A DNA stretch of 64,000 bases from Vagococcus_D sp963518325. Lineage in GTDB: Bacteria > Bacillota > Bacilli > Lactobacillales > Vagococcaceae. The translations under genes were made by a program, and so were the position numbers. Of this stretch, positions 28,247 through 37,335 are shown in pieces (the first letter of the stretch is position 1; each line of letters begins with the position of its first letter). Below the pieces are notes generated by a model. That model was not told the origin of the DNA. It did not search any database and saw only the letters and a program-made list of their open reading frames with translations. The stretch is taken from assembly GCF_963518325.1 (NCBI RefSeq), contig NZ_CAUQJB010000004.1, positions 233,203 through 297,202 on the forward strand, in the 5' to 3' direction.

Positions 28247-28813
28247 TTATCTCACCGATTCTCGTGTCTGACACGGAGCGTCCTGATGGATGTACTTATA
28301 AACACTTCCTAGCGAAACATCACATTCCGCTGCTATTTTACGCATGGCCCACTTTTTATCATGATACAAATAATAAATCCGTTCAACCTTCTTTTGGCCT
28401 ATTGTAGGACGGCCAATCGTCTGGCCAATTTCACGTGACAACTGAATTTGCTGTTTTGTTCGTTCACTTCTGCAAGCAAAGTCGGTTTCCACTAATAAAT
28501 GAAGTAACTCATAAAAACCATAGACTTCTTGACTGTCCAATTGGTCATCAAGACTGATTAACTGAACGTGCTTATTACGACAACTTTCAACAATTGTGTT
28601 AAAATCCTTAAATTTTTTTCCAAAGACCTTTAAATTTGTTACAACCAGCACGTCCCCTTTTTTTAGAACAGCCAATAAGGCATCCAGTTCTCTGAACTCC
28701 CGTAAGGAGTGTGACTCTAAAAAGACTTCATCACACCCATAAGATAAAATTCCTGTTAATTGTTCTTTTTCACTTGTTGGAAATCCTTTTCTAACATACC
28801 CATATGTCGTCAT
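28247..28813 (-). CDS. Serine-recombinase-like protein with HTH, catalytic residues absent
   Basis: 188 residues. N-domain opens MTTYGYVRKGFPTSEKEQL: the nucleophile Ser is replaced by Gly. LDRLGR reads LKVFGK. The long E-helix and a Hin-type helix-turn-helix are kept (GRPTIGQKKVERIYYLY, then IAAECDVSLGSVYKYI, about 135-175). It therefore looks like a DNA-binding protein that can no longer cut DNA. It belongs to the gene run downstream of the pilus operon, so regulation of pilus genes is a fair hypothesis. Confidence 0.75.
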   Translation of the reverse strand: MTTYGYVRKGFPTSEKEQLTGILSYGCDEVFLESHSLREFRELDALLAVLKKGDVLVVTNLKVFGKKFKDFNTIVESCRNKHVQLISLDDQLDSQEVYGFYELLHLLVETDFACRSERTKQQIQLSREIGQTIGRPTIGQKKVERIYYLYHDKKWAMRKIAAECDVSLGSVYKYIHQDAPCQTRESVR

Positions 28814-28894
28814 CTGTCGTTTCCCCCTTTTTTATTGTCATCCCCTTGATTTACGATTAATTCTGCTTATTATGATTACTTCCCTCCCCCCTCT

Positions 28895-29242
28895 TTAATA
28901 AGCATCCTCTGGCTCTTTATCCCGTTCCTCCTTTTCTTTCATAATGGAACCATAAGGAGGATGAGCCAATACATCTTGCAGTTCCACACTAATTTCAGCT
29001 AATTCTTTTAACGTCAAGTAAACTACCACTGGCAATTTAACCCGTCTTGTCAAGCGCTTATGACAAGCCTGAGATAATAGGTGTTCTTCCCCGTCGTTTT
29101 CTAAAAACGGATTGACCACATGCTGATATTTAAACTCATACCAACCATCTGGATCATCTTGACGATAGCGACGCCACACCCAATTAAGCTCCATCACAGC
29201 GCGTTTTAATTGTTTGTATTCTTCATAAGAAAGTATCTTCAT
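28895..29242 (-). CDS. Hypothetical protein between recombinase-like genes
   Basis: About 115 residues (ATG 29242, GAGG six bases upstream; ATG 29248 also possible). Soluble, charged, rich in Trp and Tyr in the first third (NWVWRRYRQDDPDGWYEF). Family not recognised. It lies between two recombinase-like genes on the same strand with 66-80 bp gaps. Confidence 0.6.
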   Translation of the reverse strand: MKILSYEEYKQLKRAVMELNWVWRRYRQDDPDGWYEFKYQHVVNPFLENDGEEHLLSQACHKRLTRRVKLPVVVYLTLKELAEISVELQDVLAHPPYGSIMKEKEERDKEPEDAY

Positions 29243-29308
29243 TTTCATCCTCGTTAGTCTTCTTACCTCAACTTTCTCTTATGACCTGCCAAAACCCTTT
29301 AACTATTT

Positions 29309-29830
29309 TTACTTAATCAAATTGATATACTTATGAACGGTTCCTAAAGAAACACCACATTCATCAGAGATTTCACGAATGGTTTTTTTCTGTGATAAAT
29401 GAATATACTGAATTTTTTCAATGGTTTTTTTTGTAATCGTCGGCCGCCCACCCACAATTCCTTTTTGATGAGCCACTCGCAAGCCACGGCGAGTTCGCCG
29501 ACTAACAACTTCTTTTTCATTAATCGCCAACTCATATAATAACGCTAAATATTGCTCATCAGACCTTAGTTCTTTCTTAATAAAATGAATGCGAATCGGT
29601 TCTTCCTTGATCATCTCCAACAAGCGAGCCACTTGTGTCAATTGAAGCCCCATACTTGAAAAACTAACCAAGACAATTTGATTTTGTTTATTCGCCGTTA
29701 AGAATTTCTCAAACTCACGAAATTCATTTTGTGAATCGCGAAGTTGAACCACGTCTTCACACTCCCCTGTTCCATAAAGGAGTGACAACTCCTCAGCTGA
29801 CCCTGTTTTGGCTGTGTATCCTATTACCAT
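29309..29830 (-). CDS. Serine-recombinase-like protein with HTH, catalytic residues absent
   Basis: About 173 residues from ATG 29830 (GGAAAGGTGG upstream). N-domain MVIGYTAKTGSAEEL aligns with the two relatives downstream: Thr replaces the nucleophile Ser, Ala replaces the following-strand Arg, and LDRLGR reads FSSMGL. The C-terminal helix-turn-helix is intact (GGRPTITKKTIEKI, then ISDECGVSLGTVHKYI). Probably a DNA-binding, non-catalytic relative of invertases, third of its kind within 2 kb. Confidence 0.75.
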   Translation of the reverse strand: MVIGYTAKTGSAEELSLLYGTGECEDVVQLRDSQNEFREFEKFLTANKQNQIVLVSFSSMGLQLTQVARLLEMIKEEPIRIHFIKKELRSDEQYLALLYELAINEKEVVSRRTRRGLRVAHQKGIVGGRPTITKKTIEKIQYIHLSQKKTIREISDECGVSLGTVHKYINLIK

Positions 29831-29870
29831 AATCATTTTCCACCTTTCCATTTATCCCTCAGAACTTTGA

Positions 29871-30215
29871 TTAAGATCGAGTATCCGTTACCAGTTTAAA
29901 ACGACTAGCCGACCCATGAAATACAGTTGTTTCAGCCCCTTCCAAAGGGCTAAAATAGCCTTCAAAATCACTAAAAACCACTTCTGCTAGCTGCAACTCA
30001 TTAAACGGTGAACAAACCACAATGTCATCAATGATAACTTCAATTTTTTTTAACTGATGAGCCGTTAAGGCAACAATCATTTTAGTCCCAATTCTAGGTT
30101 CTTCTTTCCCTGTTTTGTTTTGTTCACCATAAACCGGCAATAACTTAACCAAAATAAACTTGCCTCCATTAAGAATCATTTGATCATTAAATTTAATATC
30201 CTTTATACTTAGCAT
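29871..30215 (-). CDS. Hypothetical protein downstream of pilus adhesin
   Basis: About 114 residues from ATG 30215 behind AAGGAGC; the open frame extends further up without a ribosome site. Mixed alpha/beta composition, no signal peptide or membrane segment (KFILVKLLPVYGEQ, KMIVALTAHQLKKIEVII). The family is not recognised. It sits about 80 bp after the lectin protein gene and is probably co-transcribed. Confidence 0.6.
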   Translation of the reverse strand: MLSIKDIKFNDQMILNGGKFILVKLLPVYGEQNKTGKEEPRIGTKMIVALTAHQLKKIEVIIDDIVVCSPFNELQLAEVVFSDFEGYFSPLEGAETTVFHGSASRFKLVTDTRS

Positions 30216-30296
30216 CCACTTGCTCCTTCTTGAATTATGACAGGCTTCCTCAAAGGCCTGATAGACTCCTGAGGAAAGCCACACTTTTATTTCTCG

Positions 30297-33200
30297 TTAA
30301 TCAACTGGTTTTACATCATTCCACGTGTCCTTATTGTTCCAAATAGCTTCCTTTTTATCACCATTATTATCCTTGTATGTCACGGCTATCTTATTTCTGG
30401 CTTGATTTAACGGTATTTCAAGAATTTTGGTTTCCACGACTGGGCTGTCTTTTACAGTAAATGTTTTATACGCCTCACCATCAATATAGACGGTGAACGA
30501 GGCCACATTAGCATAGTAGACATGCAACTGATCGTTCACCATGGACAGGTAAATGGCATTATCCAGTTTAGGTTTGAGATAGATGGTCAACCAAAAGTCC
30601 GTACTCAAATGACTGTCAATGGTGATGGTCTGTTTCTTTTCAGCTTCTTTATGAGGATCATCCTTCGTCGTTAGGACATAGCCCGCCACTTCATAAAAGC
30701 CCAGATTAAGTGGCGTAACCCCAAAGGTTTCTGTTTCCTCTTCCAGCAGCAACTCAATTGGCGTAAAACTAACGATCTGGCTATTGACACCTGACTCAAT
30801 TTTTTTGGTCACTTTATTAGTAGAATGGTCATGACTTTCAATTCGGACCGTTCCTTGATTAGGAACCGCCACTTTATTCGATTGCTCCAAAATAAGTTGT
30901 CTGACATTAAGAGCAGTCGCTCGCCGGCGATAGACCAATTTGCCTTCCTGATAACGACTGCCAATCACATAAGCCAACCCCCGATCGGTACCATCCATAT
31001 TCGTGGCCTTAACAAATTCATATAAGGGAATCCCTTTAGGTTCAACCTGCTGTTGATTGCCAATTCGCAATGCTTGATCATAGATCACATCCCCTTGGAC
31101 TAAAGGCTGTCCTTTTTCATCATAGGCCTTTAATGCCACTTTTTGAGGAATCGGCGCTTCCCAGGACAAGTCCGTCAGCTCTTCTTTTTCCAGTTGATTG
31201 CCATACTGAGAAAATTCCACATAGTAGCCTTGATTACTACCTCCTAAGTGGTTAAAAGGAATATCATTGAACCATTTGTTTTTAAACGCAAAAATCATCG
31301 CATTTTCCGTCCCACCACTATTATTTGGTTCATTAGCGACTGCCGACCCACTGTTCGTCTTTCTGACCCACCCATCATAGATTCCTGCAGGTGCCTTTCC
31401 TCCGCCATCGAAGGTCGGTTTATCCAGATAAGTAATCCCTGACTCTGGACCATTGCTCCAATACCAATGACCTTTCCCACTGTCATACAAGGTTTCAGGA
31501 ATACTCCTCTCGTCGTTTACTAAAGAGTTAACCGCTGACGTTTTAGTCAAGCGAGTGCCTCCTAGCCAGCCTGGTTTTTTCGCAATATTGTTATAAATAA
31601 AATCATGCTCCTCAGAAGTTGTCACTGTTGCCAGATAACCCGTCAAATTCTTATAAGACTGTTTTTTAGCCTCGTTATAAGCTTGTGGCCACGTCATGGT
31701 CTTATTTAAAAAGGTGTAATAATGCGGCACACCCTGATCATCAGTCCATGAGGTATAAACTTTTTCATGGAATATCAACCTAATACTGCCACTTTGATTA
31801 ACAGGTTCTTTTAACGAAATTCGGAGCGCTTTAATAAACCCATCAATGGTTGCCAGATTATTTTTCCCCTCCATGGCAAAAGTAAATGAGCGGAACCCTT
31901 CTCGTTCGCTATTTTCAAAAGAAAACCAACCAGTCGGTAGGGTTAAACTACTAAAATTTTTAATCTCTCCCTCCTTAGGAATCAGTATTTCCAATGATTG
32001 CATCTTATTGTCAATATAGTTATCCAGCTTCAAGTTGACTATTTTAGCTTCATCCTTGGTTCGTTCGATCTCAAAGTCAACGTATTGAATCAACTCATCA
32101 ATCGGATGGCTGGCAATCTCCCCTACATTATTGGCACGATCAACGGCTAGGAGGTGTAAGTACTTATTAGCCCCTTTTTCCCCAGGTACAGTAAAGTTCG
32201 TTTCCGTTGTATAAGTCAGTGAATCATCATCCGGGGCCACATAAGCAGCGTATTTTCCTTTGTCGATTCGACCAAAGGAATCCTTGTACCCTTCCACCTT
32301 GTTTTTTAAATTAGACGTAGGCGAATCAGTTATTTCATAAAAATACCCAGCAATATTACTAAGGATGACTTCTTTCACCGTGTCAGATTTTTTGACTCCC
32401 GCATTTTTCGTGTTGGCATCGATGTACCACTGATACTCTTTGCCGCGGTCAACGGCATCTGTTTTAATAGTCAAGGCCCCATTCTGTCCCGCTCTAATTA
32501 CCGGTTTACTAGGTTTATCCGGCCCAAGATCATCTTTGACCGTTTGATCACTGGCAAAGGTATCAAGGGACACTTGAGCCAAATTATACAATGAGTTGAC
32601 TAAAATCTTCATTTCATCCTGAGTGGACTGACCGTTAGAATGTCCCGTCTGAATTAATCCTAAATTATCTTTAGTTAATAAATAATGATTGTTGGTCCCA
32701 TAGGTGCTATCATTAACCAAATTGCCCCCAGAACCTGCACTGGTTACACCAAAAGGCGCCTTAAATTCAAGCCACTTAGTATTGGTATTAACCCCTGACA
32801 TCTGAGCAGCTGAGTGGGCAAAAGGAATGGTTAACTCTACACTATTAGCCAGTTCATGAGGGTATTTCATCAAATAGCCATTATTAGTGACCACAACCTT
32901 GCTACTTCCCATTCGCAATTCCTTTTTCCACGGATTATTGGTCCCCGTTGAATAAGTCGTTATCCCTAAATAGGTCTTAAAGGTATCAAAATTGGTTAGA
33001 GCCGACCAAATCGTATCATGTCCAAAAAGTACCCCACGTCCTGAATCCATAAATTTCTTTGTCTCATCCCGACTGGTAGCATTCAAATCGCGACTGTTAT
33101 TTGAATCCCAAGTTCCAAACATCAACACATCATAAGTGTAATCACCCTTGGCATTAATCAACGCCCCCTTAGGGTTACTGTTGTATGTTGCCATTGAGAT

Positions 33201-33629
33201 TGACGTCACTTTAATCAGCCCAAGTCCAATCGCTGGATTATCCATCCATTTTTTTAGGGTGTTGGATGCCGCGTTATCTGGGTAAATATTTAACACCTTA
33301 ACCTCTTTACCAAAATTAACCGATCGATTTTCCCAGCTTACGCCTTGGTCTTCCGATTGATACAACTGATACCCCCCCTGACTTAGATTAGGAACATCAT
33401 CCCATTTTAAGTCAGCATAATTTTTCTTTGCGGTTGGATCCCACTTATTATCAGCCGTAAGTCTAAACTCCCCTTTTTTAATCACTGTGGAGGCCGTCAA
33501 CTTACTAAAAAAAGTCTGATAGACCAGCACCCCCATTACTGCTAAAGCTGCCAAACCAACAAGTATTCCCAATTTTTTTAGATGCTTTTTTTGACGATGA
33601 CTACTAACTCGTCTTTTCCTCTGATACAT
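30297..33629 (-). CDS. Large surface protein with C-type-lectin-like domain, pilus-linked
   Basis: 1110 residues from ATG 33629 (GAGG nine bases upstream; GTG 33638 is the alternative). Basic N-terminus, one membrane segment (about 22-42), a domain of DUF5057-like look (VLNIYPDN onwards), Ig-like stretches, then a C-type-lectin-like domain at about 640-810 (TWPQAYNEAKKQ, WLGGTR, NEPNNSGGTENAM, YYVEFSQYG). A C-terminal beta-rich region follows. No LPXTG and no class III prepilin signal are seen. It directly follows pilO, so it is likely the adhesin of the type IV pilus or a surface partner. Confidence 0.8.
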   Translation of the reverse strand: MYQRKRRVSSHRQKKHLKKLGILVGLAALAVMGVLVYQTFFSKLTASTVIKKGEFRLTADNKWDPTAKKNYADLKWDDVPNLSQGGYQLYQSEDQGVSWENRSVNFGKEVKVLNIYPDNAASNTLKKWMDNPAIGLGLIKVTSISMATYNSNPKGALINAKGDYTYDVLMFGTWDSNNSRDLNATSRDETKKFMDSGRGVLFGHDTIWSALTNFDTFKTYLGITTYSTGTNNPWKKELRMGSSKVVVTNNGYLMKYPHELANSVELTIPFAHSAAQMSGVNTNTKWLEFKAPFGVTSAGSGGNLVNDSTYGTNNHYLLTKDNLGLIQTGHSNGQSTQDEMKILVNSLYNLAQVSLDTFASDQTVKDDLGPDKPSKPVIRAGQNGALTIKTDAVDRGKEYQWYIDANTKNAGVKKSDTVKEVILSNIAGYFYEITDSPTSNLKNKVEGYKDSFGRIDKGKYAAYVAPDDDSLTYTTETNFTVPGEKGANKYLHLLAVDRANNVGEIASHPIDELIQYVDFEIERTKDEAKIVNLKLDNYIDNKMQSLEILIPKEGEIKNFSSLTLPTGWFSFENSEREGFRSFTFAMEGKNNLATIDGFIKALRISLKEPVNQSGSIRLIFHEKVYTSWTDDQGVPHYYTFLNKTMTWPQAYNEAKKQSYKNLTGYLATVTTSEEHDFIYNNIAKKPGWLGGTRLTKTSAVNSLVNDERSIPETLYDSGKGHWYWSNGPESGITYLDKPTFDGGGKAPAGIYDGWVRKTNSGSAVANEPNNSGGTENAMIFAFKNKWFNDIPFNHLGGSNQGYYVEFSQYGNQLEKEELTDLSWEAPIPQKVALKAYDEKGQPLVQGDVIYDQALRIGNQQQVEPKGIPLYEFVKATNMDGTDRGLAYVIGSRYQEGKLVYRRRATALNVRQLILEQSNKVAVPNQGTVRIESHDHSTNKVTKKIESGVNSQIVSFTPIELLLEEETETFGVTPLNLGFYEVAGYVLTTKDDPHKEAEKKQTITIDSHLSTDFWLTIYLKPKLDNAIYLSMVNDQLHVYYANVASFTVYIDGEAYKTFTVKDSPVVETKILEIPLNQARNKIAVTYKDNNGDKKEAIWNNKDTWNDVKPVD

Positions 33630-33652
33630 TTTACACACCTCTTCCGCTCATT

Positions 33653-34282
33653 TTATTTCTCCCCTTGACTGCCGTCACTTAAAGGTTGGCCCGTTTCGAA
33701 ATGGGACAAGTAATACATATTCAAACTAATCGTAGCGGAATAAGCAAAACTCCCTTCACCGATTGAATCTGGATTATGGCGATAAGTCACCTGAGTGACC
33801 TTTGTAAAGCGATCATCATTTTCCAACTTTTCAATAAAGCTCAATAAGTTAGGCTCCGTATCGCCAATAACATCAAAGCTCATAACCAGACTTCGTATCT
33901 GGTTATCACTCATTTCAGGACTCCCTTCTACCACCTCTGGAAAAAAAGGCTTATCCTCAAAAGTTATATGCTGCAAGGAGACGGTGTTTTTTTGAGCCAA
34001 TCCCTGAAAATAATCTGCTAGAGACATGCCGTTTGGAATCTTCGGAGTCTCTGTTACCATGGACGTTTCCAACAAAGCAGGTAAATTTATTAATTCGTCC
34101 ACCTTGATTTGTTCATTTTGAATCTCGCCACTTAAACTCACAATTTGTTTTTTTAATTCTCCAACTTTTGCCGCCTTAGGCTGAATCAAAATACCCCAAA
34201 AAAGCATCGCCATTCCAATAATTGCTATTCCAAGTAAAACAGAAATAATCATATGCTTTTTGGAAAATGAAATTTTAGTCAT
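33653..34282 (-). CDS. pilO: PilO-like type IV pilus assembly protein
   Basis: 209 residues: short cytoplasmic N-terminus, one membrane helix (about 12-30), a coiled coil (AKVGELKKQIVSLSGEIQNE) and a C-terminal ferredoxin-like domain. Size, topology and position after a PilN-like gene identify it. It links the cytoplasmic PilM ring to the pilus platform. Overlaps pilN by 8 bp. Confidence 0.8.
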   Translation of the reverse strand: MTKISFSKKHMIISVLLGIAIIGMAMLFWGILIQPKAAKVGELKKQIVSLSGEIQNEQIKVDELINLPALLETSMVTETPKIPNGMSLADYFQGLAQKNTVSLQHITFEDKPFFPEVVEGSPEMSDNQIRSLVMSFDVIGDTEPNLLSFIEKLENDDRFTKVTQVTYRHNPDSIGEGSFAYSATISLNMYYLSHFETGQPLSDGSQGEK

Positions 34283-34889
34283 CTTCAGTCTTCTCCGATC
34301 TGGCTGTTAGTGGGACTTCATCTCTTTTTAAACGAAGCGTATACTCCGATTCCGAATAATCAGCTTCTTTCGTAGTGGACATTGGCTTACAATCATAGAC
34401 CCACTCAATTTTTTCAATTGCCTCTTTAAATCTATCACCACCATTATAAAAATCGCCTCTGATTCTTAAAGTCAAGGTCGGCAGCAATTTTGAACCATCT
34501 TCCGCTAATACTTCTTGTAAATTCTGTTCAAGGGGTTCATCTAAGAATAAGTCGTAAGATAACAAAGTGACTTCAACGCTTTTCGCCACCTCACTAAAGG
34601 TCGTCATAACAGATGCTGCTAATCGCTGTTCCGCCTTTAAACCAACCACAGCCTCTTGTAAATCAATTAACTGAGATTGCTGTAATTCCTTTACTTTTTT
34701 TTCAAGCGTGACTTTTTCCATTCGCTGGTTAGCTACCTGACCAGTGAATTTGGTAACATTTAATTGATACACTAAAAAGAGAAATATCAGAATAAGAATG
34801 GTCATTATTGCCGCGAATCCTGATACAATTAACATAATGTCAATCGCTCTATTTTTGATTAATTTATCCGGTAATAAATTAATATTCAT
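34275..34889 (-). CDS. pilN: PilN-like type IV pilus assembly protein
   Basis: 204 residues. Begins MNINLLPDKLIKNR, the hallmark PilN motif (NxNLLP) that binds PilM, then one membrane helix (about 17-42), a coiled coil and a small extracytoplasmic domain. The gene starts 1 bp after pilM stops. Confidence 0.88.
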   Translation of the reverse strand: MNINLLPDKLIKNRAIDIMLIVSGFAAIMTILILIFLFLVYQLNVTKFTGQVANQRMEKVTLEKKVKELQQSQLIDLQEAVVGLKAEQRLAASVMTTFSEVAKSVEVTLLSYDLFLDEPLEQNLQEVLAEDGSKLLPTLTLRIRGDFYNGGDRFKEAIEKIEWVYDCKPMSTTKEADYSESEYTLRLKRDEVPLTARSEKTEDD

Positions 34890-34890
34890 T

Positions 34891-35910
34891 CTAAACCTCT
34901 TTCATAGATAGTCCTGCTGCCAATAAGAAGCGATCTGGAACGTCTTCTTGCCCACTCTTCAAAGGCGAGCTTAAGGCTTTAACAGGCAACTGATTACGGT
35001 GTTGAATGACCGTCTCTGCCTCCTTGGTCAGAAAGGGATGACCACCAACCAAATAGATTTGCGACAGTGTTTTGCCATAAGAGATTTCTGTTGTAAAATA
35101 ATCCGCAATATTTTGAATCGTCATCCCCAGCCCATCTAGCCCTTCTAACTCAACTGAAGTTGAAAACTCCATTTTAGATGAGTCATTTTTTTCAATGTAT
35201 TTCCAATTAACCTGATTATAATTTTCGTATTGAACATAGACTGGCACAAACTTTTCAAAAATTGTGATCGTCGCCGCTCCCCCATTAAGTTCCACCAGTA
35301 AAAAGTTTTGCGACCAATTGATTCGCTTCTGAAAAACTCGGCCATAAGCCAAGGAACTGGCATCGACCCCGATTAGTTGACCGCCACTCTTTTTAATTGT
35401 ATCGCCAATTTTTTCCAAAAAGGGCTCTGAGGTGACCACGACCGACACATTCCCATCAATCAGCATTTGATTTTTTTTAACTAAAATAGATTTCACCTTA
35501 TCTGGTGATCGCTTTTTTTTCTTCCTTGATTTTTTACTTTCTTCATGCTCATAAACCAGCAAATCAAAAATGGGCTGATCAAAAGGCAAGGGAATTGATT
35601 CCCCCAGCTCAAAAAACAAATACTCACGAACTTCCTTTTCCGATTTCATCTTTTCCACAGGAACCTGTCTAATCAGTAGTTTAGAATTAGGCGTCGCTAT
35701 GACTATTTCAGAATTTTTAAGATGAGCCTTGCGATAGATTTCTTTTAAAGAGTTAACAAATTGTTCCGAATTCCGCAATTTATCCCCTTTGAAAAAAGAG
35801 CCGTTATTGACAATTTCCCCATAGACCCATTTGCTATTTTTTTGCACACAATATCGGATAACATTCTTATCAATATCAATCCCGATCCCACGATGCTTTC
35901 TTTTTTTCAT
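34891..35910 (-). CDS. pilM: PilM-like actin-fold assembly ATPase
   Basis: 339 residues, soluble. IGIDIDKNVIRYCV is the phosphate-1 segment of the actin-like fold; VELNGGAATITIFE the phosphate-2 segment; IYLVGGHPFL the adenosine site. It forms a cytoplasmic ring with PilN. RBS GGTAGGGG. An internal very basic stretch (SRKKKKRSPDKVK, about 128-140) is unusual. Confidence 0.87.
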   Translation of the reverse strand: MKKRKHRGIGIDIDKNVIRYCVQKNSKWVYGEIVNNGSFFKGDKLRNSEQFVNSLKEIYRKAHLKNSEIVIATPNSKLLIRQVPVEKMKSEKEVREYLFFELGESIPLPFDQPIFDLLVYEHEESKKSRKKKKRSPDKVKSILVKKNQMLIDGNVSVVVTSEPFLEKIGDTIKKSGGQLIGVDASSLAYGRVFQKRINWSQNFLLVELNGGAATITIFEKFVPVYVQYENYNQVNWKYIEKNDSSKMEFSTSVELEGLDGLGMTIQNIADYFTTEISYGKTLSQIYLVGGHPFLTKEAETVIQHRNQLPVKALSSPLKSGQEDVPDRFLLAAGLSMKEV

Positions 35911-35918
35911 CTTTACCC

Positions 35919-36698
35919 CTACCTTCTAAACAATAATTCTATAAACTGCTGGTACTGGCCAGTCCCATACTGATAAACCAGTAATGTCCCAATCCCAATA
36001 AATGGACCAAAGGGAATCAATTTTGATTGCTTTTGCTTCACTAAAAATGAGCCTACGTAAAAGATGAGAGCCACAACAGACGCCACAAACAAACTAACCA
36101 TCACTTGAATCGGTCCAATAAATATGCCAATTACTGCAAACAATTTAATATCCCCTCCCCCCATGGCCTGCCCCTTAACTAAGGTCAATACATACAGAGG
36201 TAAAAAACCCACCAGAAAACCAGCAAAAGGGTACCACCAATAATCTGTCTGTGGAATCAAAAACCGCTCAATCAAAGCGAGAATAAAAAAGGGCAGTAAT
36301 ACTTTATTAGGAATAAGACGATACTTAATATCTGAAACGGCAATAATCAACAAAAGTGATATCATCGTTAAACTCACAATTGTCTCTGGTGTCAGCTGTA
36401 ATAAAACAGCTGACATCACAAACAGTACCCCTGTTAAGACTTCAAAGAGAGGTGCCTGAACACCAATCTTTGACGAACAGTAATGACATTTCCCTTTTAA
36501 CATTAAATAGGAAATACCCGGAATCAGTTGCCAGGCAGCCAGCTGATGCTGGCAAGTATCACAATGTGACCGACCTGACAGTGTTTCCTTTTTAGGTACA
36601 CGATAGCCTACTACCATGAAAAAGGAGCCTAGACACATTCCTATAATGAAGATGTAAAAATAGATGATTATTTTCGGAACCAGTCCTAACACACTCAT
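35919..36698 (-). CDS. pilD: Prepilin peptidase
   Basis: 259 residues, about eight membrane segments. N-terminal zinc-type cysteines CDTCQHQ and CHYCSSK (about 45-77) mark the bifunctional methylase-type domain; the aspartyl protease motifs are SDIKYRLIPN (about 142-151) and GGGDIKLF (about 195-202), with the usual GxGD pattern. It cleaves and probably N-methylates the pilins encoded on both sides. Confidence 0.92.
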   Translation of the reverse strand: MSVLGLVPKIIIYFYIFIIGMCLGSFFMVVGYRVPKKETLSGRSHCDTCQHQLAAWQLIPGISYLMLKGKCHYCSSKIGVQAPLFEVLTGVLFVMSAVLLQLTPETIVSLTMISLLLIIAVSDIKYRLIPNKVLLPFFILALIERFLIPQTDYWWYPFAGFLVGFLPLYVLTLVKGQAMGGGDIKLFAVIGIFIGPIQVMVSLFVASVVALIFYVGSFLVKQKQSKLIPFGPFIGIGTLLVYQYGTGQYQQFIELLFRR

Positions 36699-36741
36699 AC
36701 AAAAACTCCTATCATAGTTTTAACCTTTAGGTATTCAAATA

Positions 36742-37245
36742 CTAGTTTTGAGCAAATAAATTCCCAGTTGCACCATCACGAGTTAATTCTTTAATGTATT
36801 TAGAATCTGCTCCTGCTGTTAGTGAACCTACATCTAGACTATCTTTATTGCCAGCTTTAAAAGTCGCTGCTGGAACATACATCGTCAACTTTCCTTTAGC
36901 ATCGACTTTAAACACAATCGCTGTAGCTTTAGATGAATCAAGTGTTGTATCAAATAACCCTTCAGTTACTACGTCAGTCAATGTAAACGAACTTGCTCCA
37001 GTAGCCAAAAGATCTTGAACTTGAAACATTTTACCTGCGTCATAGGCACTTTTCACTTCTGAAACAGCGCCATCCTCTCTAGATCGTTGAATAACCCCGC
37101 CAATCGCTAAAGCACCAATCCCCATAATAATCGCTAAGATAACGACAGTTGCTAACAGCTCAACCATTGTCAATCCACGCTCATCCTTCAATATACGATT
37201 AAATCTGTTTTCCTTTGTTTCTTGTAAAGTCATAATAGTTGTCAT
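36742..37245 (-). CDS. pilA: Major type IV pilin
   Basis: 167 residues. Class III signal with a 24-residue basic leader ending KDERG, then LTMVELLATVVILAIIMG: cleavage after Gly, Glu at mature position 5, hydrophobic helix. The mature protein is about 143 residues, without cysteines. The strong AGGAGGAAG ribosome site and the central place, just after pilC and before pilD, suggest it is the main subunit. An 8-nt-loop hairpin (CTAGAA/TTCTAG) in the 90-bp gap upstream may stabilise a separate transcript. Confidence 0.88.
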   Translation of the reverse strand: MTTIMTLQETKENRFNRILKDERGLTMVELLATVVILAIIMGIGALAIGGVIQRSREDGAVSEVKSAYDAGKMFQVQDLLATGASSFTLTDVVTEGLFDTTLDSSKATAIVFKVDAKGKLTMYVPAATFKAGNKDSLDVGSLTAGADSKYIKELTRDGATGNLFAQN

Positions 37246-37335
37246 TCTTTCTTCCTCCTGAAAATCTCTTTTATATTTTTATCTATATTATCTAGAAGTC
37301 TAGGTTTCTAGTTAATAACTACTTTAGCAAGGGCC

